From assembly GCF_008017455.1 (NCBI RefSeq), contig NZ_VRTY01000058.1, positions 1 to 39,113 on the forward strand: a stretch of DNA of 39,113 nt. The letters run 5' to 3'. Source of the stretch: Pontibacter qinzhouensis. Its GTDB lineage: Bacteria > Bacteroidota > Bacteroidia > Cytophagales > Hymenobacteraceae. Both the position numbers and the translations under genes were made by a program. Positions within the stretch are counted from its first letter, which is position 1. Each line of letters begins with the position of its first letter. Below the pieces are notes generated by a model, which was given only the letters and a program-made list of their open reading frames with translations, did not search any database and had not been told where the DNA came from. Positions 33,953 to 39,113 of this stretch are shown piece after piece.

Positions 33953-34129
33953 AAGGAGTACGTTAGAAAGAGAGAATGTAGAAGATAATCTAAAGTAAAA
34001 GATACATAATATAGAATGACAAAAGAGAAGTAAATGCTATTTGCTTCCACACCACAAAAGCTAAAAATTGATTTCGATCTTCAAAGCACTCACCTTGAAG
34101 ATCTTTACCATCATAAAATAAACCAGTAC

Positions 34130-35584
34130 ATGTTTTACCACTACCTGAAGTTTCCATCAGTAAAACGTTTCTTAACACTTTCGCTCCTCATGGCGGGCTT
34201 AACAGTACCGGCCCTGGCGCAAGAGCAAGGCGTTCATCATCAGTCAGCGGAATACGAAGCACCTACCGACCCGCTGGTGCAGAAAAAGCTGGAGAAGTGG
34301 CAGGACCAGAAATTCGGGATGATTATTCACTGGGGATTGTATGCGGTACCAGGCATCATAGAATCGTGGCAACTGTGCTCCGAAGACTGGATTGAACGCG
34401 ACAGCACCATCGCTTACGAAGATTATAAGAAATGGTACTGGGGCCTCAGCAAAGACTTTAATCCGGTTAACTTTAACCCGGAGCAGTGGGCGAGTGTGGC
34501 TAAAAAAGCAGGCATGCGCTACCTGGTGTTCACGACCAAGCACCACGATGGCTTTAACATGTTCGATACCAAAGAGACTGATTTCAAGATCACGAACGGA
34601 CCTTTTAAAGATCACCCGAAGGCTAACGTTGCCAAGCATGTGTTCAATGCTTTCCGAAAAGAAGGCTTTATGATCGGTGCTTATTTCTCGAAACCAGACT
34701 GGCACACGGAGTATTTCTGGTGGCCGAAGTATGCTACGCCAGACCGAAACGTGAACTACGACATCCGCAAGCACGAGTGGCGCTGGAACCAGTACAAACA
34801 GTTTACCTACAACCAGATCAGCGAACTGATGCACGACTACGGCTCCATGGATATTCTTTGGCTCGATGGCGGCTGGGTAAGACCTTCTGAAACCGTGAAC
34901 GATGAAGTGCGCTCCTGGGGCGCTGCCATTCCGGAGTTTAGCCAGGAAGTAGACATGCCACGCATCGCTACCATGGCGCGGGAGGCGCAGCCGGGTTTGC
35001 TCATCGTAGACAGAACGGTTCATGGTCCTTACGAAAATTACCAGACACCGGAGCAACGCGTTCCAGAAAATAAAATAGATAACCCCTGGGAAAGCTGCCT
35101 GACCCTGGCCAACAACTGGGGCTATGTGCCAAACGATAAGTTTAAGTCATCTGCAAAAGTGATTCATTCTTTGGTAGAAGTAGTGGCTAAAGGCGGAAGC
35201 ATGTTGCTGGGCGTAGGCCCGAAACCAGATGGCACGCTGCCTGAAGAAGCTGTGACGCGCCTCGCAGAAATAGGTAAGTGGTTAGATGCTAACGGAGAGG
35301 CTATTTACAACACCCGCGCCACCGACCGCTTTCAGGATGGCACTACCTATTTCACGCAAGGCAAAAAAGGCACACGCTACGCCATTGCCCTTCTGCCAGA
35401 AAATGCTGCTGCACCTACAGTAGTAGAGTGGACTGGCAATGCCCCGAAAAAAGGAAGCAAGATGAAACTGCTGCAGACGAACAAACAAGTGAAATGGGAA
35501 AGAGCAGGCGATAAAATTAAGGTTTTCCTGCCTGCTTCTATGGCCGCTTCGCCTGCTTTGGCTTTTGCCTTTACTGCTGAGTAG
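34130..35584 (+). CDS. GH29 alpha-L-fucosidase
   Basis: A 484-residue exported retaining fucosidase. The frame opens at 34034, but starting at 34130 gives a proper signal peptide (basic start, then FLTLSLLMAGLTVPALA); the upstream 32 codons lie in repeat-flanking DNA. GH29 blocks are present: FGMIIHWGLYAVPG, YLVFTTKHHDGFNMFDTK, ISELMHDYGSMDILWLDGGW with the nucleophile Asp246, and NPWESCLTLANNWGY. The WESC/NNWGY region and absence of extra C-terminal domains fit the broad-specificity GH29 subfamily A. A short beta-sandwich tail ends the protein. It would release alpha-fucose, including core fucose, from N-glycans. The next GH29 gene lies 240 bp downstream. Confidence 0.94.
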   Translation: MFYHYLKFPSVKRFLTLSLLMAGLTVPALAQEQGVHHQSAEYEAPTDPLVQKKLEKWQDQKFGMIIHWGLYAVPGIIESWQLCSEDWIERDSTIAYEDYKKWYWGLSKDFNPVNFNPEQWASVAKKAGMRYLVFTTKHHDGFNMFDTKETDFKITNGPFKDHPKANVAKHVFNAFRKEGFMIGAYFSKPDWHTEYFWWPKYATPDRNVNYDIRKHEWRWNQYKQFTYNQISELMHDYGSMDILWLDGGWVRPSETVNDEVRSWGAAIPEFSQEVDMPRIATMAREAQPGLLIVDRTVHGPYENYQTPEQRVPENKIDNPWESCLTLANNWGYVPNDKFKSSAKVIHSLVEVVAKGGSMLLGVGPKPDGTLPEEAVTRLAEIGKWLDANGEAIYNTRATDRFQDGTTYFTQGKKGTRYAIALLPENAAAPTVVEWTGNAPKKGSKMKLLQTNKQVKWERAGDKIKVFLPASMAASPALAFAFTAE

Positions 35585-35663
35585 CGGCAAGTAACTGAAA
35601 TTGTGCAGCAATTTTTATGGGAGGAAAAGACTTCCTTTGAAGGAGATCTTGCTGGTATTGTAC

Positions 35664-35731
35664 GCTGGCGCGAGCTTGTAGCTCGTACTTTCTTCCGAGA
35701 AATAAGGTACGAGCTACAAGCTCGCACCAGC
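35664..35731. repeat. Paired-arm palindromic repeat, copy B3
   Basis: GCTGGCGCGAGCTTGTAGC plus TCGTAC (35664-35688) and its inverse (35707-35731) are separated by 18 bp. It is the only B copy without a neighbouring 56-bp element, in the 240-bp gap between the two GH29 genes. Confidence 0.85.
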
Positions 35732-35824
35732 GACCGACAAGCTTTATAGAGAGGAGCAGACAAAGAAGCTTCTTTCAGCAGGATTAAGATTATTTTTTAA
35801 TGATGAAATTTTAAAACACAGTTC

Positions 35825-37303
35825 ATGAAGAAATACAGACAGTTGGCTCTTGCCGCTGCCCTGGCCAGCACCTTTTTTTCCTGCTCCACAAGTAGCACGA
35901 CACCACAAGCCGTTGCGCCTCCACAGCCTGTGTTGCCTGTGCCTACGGAGGCGCAAATGGCCTGGCACGAAATGGAGATGAATGCGTTTGTGCACTTCTC
36001 CACCAATACCTTTACCGACCTGGAGTGGGGCTACGGCGACGAGAGTCCGGAAATTTTTAACCCAACGCAGCTCGATGCAGACCAATGGGTGCGGACCTTG
36101 AAAGAAGCGGGTTTTAAAGGCGTCATTTTAACGTGTAAGCATCACGACGGATTTTCACTTTGGCCGAGCAAATTCACGGAACATTCTGTAAAGAACAGTC
36201 CGTACAAAAATGGAGAGGGCGATGTGGTGAAAGAAGTAGCGGATGCCTGTAAAGCGCACGGCCTGAAGTTCGGTGTTTACCTTTCGCCCTGGGACAGAAA
36301 CCGGGCTGATTACGGGCAACCTTCTTACATAGAATATTACCGGAACCAGCTCAAGGAGATATTCAATAACTACGGACCTGCTTTCGAAATGTGGTTTGAT
36401 GGTGCAAACGGAGGTGACGGTTACTACGGCGGCGCCCGCGAAAAACGGAATATAGACCGTGCCACCTACTACGACTGGCCTACCACCTTAGCCTTGGTTA
36501 GCCAGGTGCAGCCAAGTCCGAAGGTGCTCTTCTTTAGCGATGGCGGACCGGATTTGCGCTGGTGCGGCAACGAAGCGGGCATAGGCGGAGAAACCAACTG
36601 GAACACCATCAGCAACGATACCTTGTTTGCCGGCAAATTTGGTGTGGAAGAACTGCTGAACACAGGTTCTGAAGATGGAAATAAGTGGATACCAGCAGAA
36701 GTGAACACCTCTATTCGGCCTGGTTGGTTTTATCATGAGAAAGAGGACACACAAGTAAAAACGCCGGAGCAACTGTTTGACCTGTACCTGACTTCGGTTG
36801 GCCGTGGCTCCACGCTGCTACTGAACCTGCCTCCGGATAAACGGGGACTTATTCACGAAAACGATGTGCAGGCGCTGCAAGGCTGGCGAAAGCTGCTCGA
36901 CCAGGAGTTCAAGACAAATCTGGCAGCAAAAGCGAAGGTAAAAGCTAATACCTACAGAGGCAACGCCAAAGCATTCGCAGCAGCTAACCTAACCGACGGC
37001 GACAAAGAAACCTACTGGACTACCGACGACAACGCCACTTCGGGAAGTCTGGAGATCGATTTAGGCAAGGTGCAGCTCGTAAAGTATGTGCTCCTGCAGG
37101 AGTATATTAAGCTGGGGCAGCGGGTAAAGGCTTTCTCAGTAGATGTGTGGCAGGAAAATACCTGGAAACCCGTGGCGACTGCTACCACCATCGGCTACAA
37201 ACGCATTCTAAAACTCGACAATCCGGTTAGCACCAGCAAAATCCGCATCACGATTCAGGATGCCAAAGCCAGCCCTGTTATTTCGGCTGTTGAGGTTTAT
37301 TAA
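35825..37303 (+). CDS. GH29 alpha-L-fucosidase with C-terminal discoidin-like domain, lipoprotein
   Basis: A 492-residue lipoprotein (STFFSC, Cys20). The catalytic domain has the GH29 blocks MNAFVHFSTNTFTDLEWG, VILTCKHHDGFSLWPSK, GLKFGVYLSPWDRN and FEMWFDGANGGDG with the nucleophile Asp192, then NTSIRPGWFYHEKED and GRGSTLLLNLPPDKRG. The DLEWG and RPGWFYH patterns are those of subfamily B, which prefers alpha-1,3/1,4-fucose on a galactose-bearing branch, as in Lewis-type ends. From about residue 370 a galactose-binding-like (F5/8 type C) beta-sandwich follows (LTDGDKETYWTTDD, LEIDLGKVQLVKYVLLQEY). It complements the subfamily A-like GH29 upstream. Element A13 starts 7 bp after its stop. Confidence 0.94.
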   Translation: MKKYRQLALAAALASTFFSCSTSSTTPQAVAPPQPVLPVPTEAQMAWHEMEMNAFVHFSTNTFTDLEWGYGDESPEIFNPTQLDADQWVRTLKEAGFKGVILTCKHHDGFSLWPSKFTEHSVKNSPYKNGEGDVVKEVADACKAHGLKFGVYLSPWDRNRADYGQPSYIEYYRNQLKEIFNNYGPAFEMWFDGANGGDGYYGGAREKRNIDRATYYDWPTTLALVSQVQPSPKVLFFSDGGPDLRWCGNEAGIGGETNWNTISNDTLFAGKFGVEELLNTGSEDGNKWIPAEVNTSIRPGWFYHEKEDTQVKTPEQLFDLYLTSVGRGSTLLLNLPPDKRGLIHENDVQALQGWRKLLDQEFKTNLAAKAKVKANTYRGNAKAFAAANLTDGDKETYWTTDDNATSGSLEIDLGKVQLVKYVLLQEYIKLGQRVKAFSVDVWQENTWKPVATATTIGYKRILKLDNPVSTSKIRITIQDAKASPVISAVEVY

Positions 37304-37309
37304 GATTTA

Positions 37310-37366
37310 CCCTTGGCATTGTTAGCCAAAAATTAGCTCCGGAAGGGCTTTTTCATTCGAATAATT
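37310..37366 (+). repeat. 56-bp interspersed element, copy A13 (57 bp)
   Basis: CCCTTGGC, AGCTCCGGAAGGGCTTTTT in the middle (hairpin plus T-run), and TTTCATTCGAATAATT at the end. It starts 7 bp after the GH29 stop and could terminate that gene. Confidence 0.83.
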
Positions 37367-37463
37367 TGATGCTGGATGTTAGTTGCTGCTTGTTGATTGC
37401 TAAATGGTTGAATCGTTAAATGGTTGATCTGGTCAAACTTCAAGAGGTTGCGATAATATCCGT

Positions 37464-37546
37464 GCTGGTGCGAGCTTGTAGCTCGTACCGTTTTAATATA
37501 CCGAAGAATCGTGGAATGAAAGTACGAGCTACAAGCTCACACCAGC
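37464..37546. repeat. Paired-arm palindromic repeat, copy B4
   Basis: GCTGGTGCGAGCTTGTAGC plus TCGTAC (37464-37488) and its inverse (37522-37546) differ at one base and are separated by 33 bp. A14 begins 20 bp later. Confidence 0.85.
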
Positions 37547-37565
37547 AAGAAAATCGCTCTTTCGA

Positions 37566-37621
37566 CCCTTGACTATTTTGTGACCGAATACCTCCGGAAG
37601 GCCAAAATCATTAGAATAATT
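37566..37621 (+). repeat. 56-bp interspersed element, copy A14
   Basis: CCCTTGAC, CCTCCGGAAGGCC at position 30 and ATCATTAGAATAATT at the end. Confidence 0.87.
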
Positions 37622-37635
37622 TAGCAGAAGCTAAC

Positions 37636-37671
37636 GGATCTCGCCCACAAGATCCTTTCAGGATGACAAAA
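37636..37671. repeat. GGATCTCGCCC...AGATCC repeat, copy 2
   Basis: Near-identical to 33916-33952 (GGATCT, AGATCC, then TTTCAGGATGACAAAA); 15 bp after A14. Confidence 0.65.
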
Positions 37672-37814
37672 GGAAAGGAAAAGTTAAAATGGAAGAGGAA
37701 GTAGGAGTAGCAGCGGGAAGATTGAACAGATTATTAAAAATTGATATCAGATAACAGGACAAATTCAGATAGAATCAACAAAAACGTCCTGCATCAGCAT
37801 TACTTATTTTACTT

Positions 37815-39113
37815 ATGTTACAACATAAATTAAGATTTTTACTAGGCTTCTGTAGCTGCATTTTTTTGCTGGCACTTGGTGTTAATGCTCAGAAAAAGCT
37901 AACATTCGAAATAAAGAACGGCGAGTTCCTGGTCAACGCCAAACCGGTGCAGATTCATTCCGGCGAGATGCATTATGCGCGTATTCCGAAGGAGTACTGG
38001 CGGCATCGGCTAAAAATGATGAAAGCCATGGGACTGAACACCGTGGCCACTTATGTGTTCTGGAACTACCACAACACCGCCCCCGGCGTCTGGGATTTCA
38101 AAACCGGCAACCGGAACCTGGCAGAGTACATTAAAACAGCGCAGGAAGAAGGCTTGTACGTAATACTCAGGCCAGGACCCTATGCCTGTGCCGAATGGGA
38201 ATTTGGCGGATACCCCTGGTGGCTGCAGAAGAACCCCGACCTGGTGATTCGTGCCAACAACCAGCCTTTCCTGGACTCCTGCAAAGTGTACATCAACAAG
38301 CTGGCAGAGCAGGTAAAAGGGCTGCAGGTAAGCAAAGGCGGACCAATTATTATGACGCAGGTCGAGAACGAATTTGGCTCTTACGTGTCGCAGCGCGAGG
38401 ATATTCCGCTGGAGGAGCACAAAAAGTACAATGCGGCTATTAAAAAACTGCTGACCCAGGCCGGTTTTGAAGGACCTTTCTTTACTTCTGATGGCACCTG
38501 GCTGTTTGAAGGCGGAGCGATAGAAGGTGCGCTTCCAACTGCGAACGGCGAAGGCAACATCGATAACCTGAAGAAAGCTGTGAACGAGTACAATGGTGGC
38601 AAAGGTCCGTACATGGTTGCTGAGTTTTACCCGGGCTGGTTAGACCATTGGGGAGAGCCTTTTGTACGCATCGGCTCCGACCAGATTACAAAGCAAACGG
38701 AGGTGTACCTCAAAAATAAAGTGCACTTTAATTACTACATGGTGCACGGTGGTACCAACTTTGGCTTCACCTCCGGTGCGAACTACAACGAAGAACACGA
38801 CATTCAGCCAGATATTACCAGCTACGATTATGATGCGCCTATCAGCGAAGCAGGTTGGGTAACACCAAAATATACTGCCATCCGGGAACTGATGAAAAAG
38901 TATGTGGCCTATCCGGTGCCGGAAGTTCCGGCGCAACTGCCTGTCATCACGGTGCCAGCTATTCAGTTTACCAAAACAGTAGATTTATTCGATCTGAAGA
39001 AGGATGTAAAGCCTGTTAACAACGACACGCCCCTTTCTTTCGAAGATCTGAACCAGGGGCATGGGTACGTCTTGTACAGCAAACGTTTCAACCAGCCGGT
39101 GCAGGGCAAACTG
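37815..39113 (+). CDS. GH35 beta-galactosidase (partial, runs off the window)
   Basis: The frame is open from the ATG at 37815 to the last base, giving 433 residues without a stop. A signal peptide is present (hydrophobic core, cleavage expected after GVNA). The TIM-barrel catalytic domain shows all GH35 signatures: GEMHYARIPKEYWRHRLKMM, RPGPYACAEWEFGGYPWWL, GGPIIMTQVENEFGSY with the acid/base Glu186, and VAEFYPGWLDHWGE with the nucleophile Glu270. The enzyme releases terminal beta-galactose by a retaining mechanism. The C-terminal beta-domains expected for GH35 are outside the window. It completes the set for removing Gal and Fuc from complex N-glycan ends. Confidence 0.95.
   Translation, partial: MLQHKLRFLLGFCSCIFLLALGVNAQKKLTFEIKNGEFLVNAKPVQIHSGEMHYARIPKEYWRHRLKMMKAMGLNTVATYVFWNYHNTAPGVWDFKTGNRNLAEYIKTAQEEGLYVILRPGPYACAEWEFGGYPWWLQKNPDLVIRANNQPFLDSCKVYINKLAEQVKGLQVSKGGPIIMTQVENEFGSYVSQREDIPLEEHKKYNAAIKKLLTQAGFEGPFFTSDGTWLFEGGAIEGALPTANGEGNIDNLKKAVNEYNGGKGPYMVAEFYPGWLDHWGEPFVRIGSDQITKQTEVYLKNKVHFNYYMVHGGTNFGFTSGANYNEEHDIQPDITSYDYDAPISEAGWVTPKYTAIRELMKKYVAYPVPEVPAQLPVITVPAIQFTKTVDLFDLKKDVKPVNNDTPLSFEDLNQGHGYVLYSKRFNQPVQGKL

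Larger units (their letters stand above)
33422..34129. other. Intergenic region, 708 bp, composite repeat array
   Basis: In order: a GGTTGCTGATTATT/TTTAATGGTTG flank, paired-arm repeat B2, element A12, a TTCTTTTTGT hairpin fragment, and a GGATCTCGCCC/AGATCC repeat. The first, second, third and fifth also occur in the same order at 37.37-37.67 kb. The longer open frame starting at 34034 is not favoured as the GH29 start. Confidence 0.75.
37304..37814. other. Intergenic region, 511 bp, composite repeat array
   Basis: It holds A13, a GTTGATTGCTAAATGGTTG flank, B4, A14 and the GGATCTCGCCC repeat. This repeats the order seen at 33.43-33.95 kb except for the extra A13. About 140 bp of A-rich leader precede the GH35 start. 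Confidence 0.75.

Noticed and set aside
34034..34129. Upstream ATG start for the first GH29
   Set aside because: It would place 32 polar residues ahead of the signal peptide, in repeat-flanking DNA.
34244..35056. 270-codon minus-strand open frame inside the GH29 gene
   Set aside because: It is antisense to a gene with complete family motifs; its own translation matches nothing recognisable.
33422..37814. CRISPR-like array from the repeated B arms
   Set aside because: The arms are inverted pairs scattered over kilobases, not direct repeats with regular spacers, and no cas gene is present.

Overview
The window comes from a Bacteroidota chromosome, most likely Cytophagales and near Pontibacter/Hymenobacteraceae. 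The grounds are a SusC/SusD pair, abundant surface-type lipoproteins, GH92/GH125/GH29/GH35 glycosidases, a TAnnTTTG-type promoter word, and gene content typical of that group. The genus is an inference; no rRNA or marker gene is present.

Positions 1-13.3 kb are ordinary chromosome: the tail of a rhomboid-type protein, a barstar-family protein, malate:quinone oxidoreductase convergent with malate dehydrogenase around one shared terminator, an RDD membrane protein, an O6-alkylguanine-DNA alkyltransferase, a di-haem cytochrome c, an active/inactive pair of M16 peptidases, a dipeptide epimerase, and a MarR-YceI gene pair.

Positions 13.6-39.1 kb form a glycan-utilisation locus aimed at N-glycans. 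In order: GH92 (general-acid Glu replaced by Gln), DeoR regulator (minus strand), GH125 exo-alpha-1,6-mannosidase, canonical GH92, glycosylasparaginase, CutC-family protein, LacI regulator (minus strand), SusC, SusD, a secreted alpha/beta hydrolase, two different GH29 alpha-fucosidases and a GH35 beta-galactosidase that runs off the end. Together they could strip terminal galactose and fucose, trim alpha-mannose arms (possibly including mannosyl-phosphate caps), import oligosaccharides through SusCD and split the GlcNAc-Asn bond. Two one-component repressors (DeoR, LacI) are the only local regulators; no hybrid two-component system or ECF sigma/anti-sigma pair is visible.

The most unusual feature is non-coding. 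A fixed-length element of 56 bp (here called A1-A14) lies in nearly every large intergenic gap, in both orientations. It has three conserved blocks: CCCTTGAC, then GGAAGG starting about 30 bp in, then TTTCATTnnAATAATT at the end. Its interior is otherwise free to vary. A second family (B1-B4) consists of paired 22-25 bp arms that form large hairpins, and other repeat families sit beside them. The 1.65 kb gap before susC carries two identical-format pairs of GTGT-N6-ACAC sites, 21 bp apart in each pair. No tRNA, rRNA, CRISPR array or intact insertion sequence was seen.
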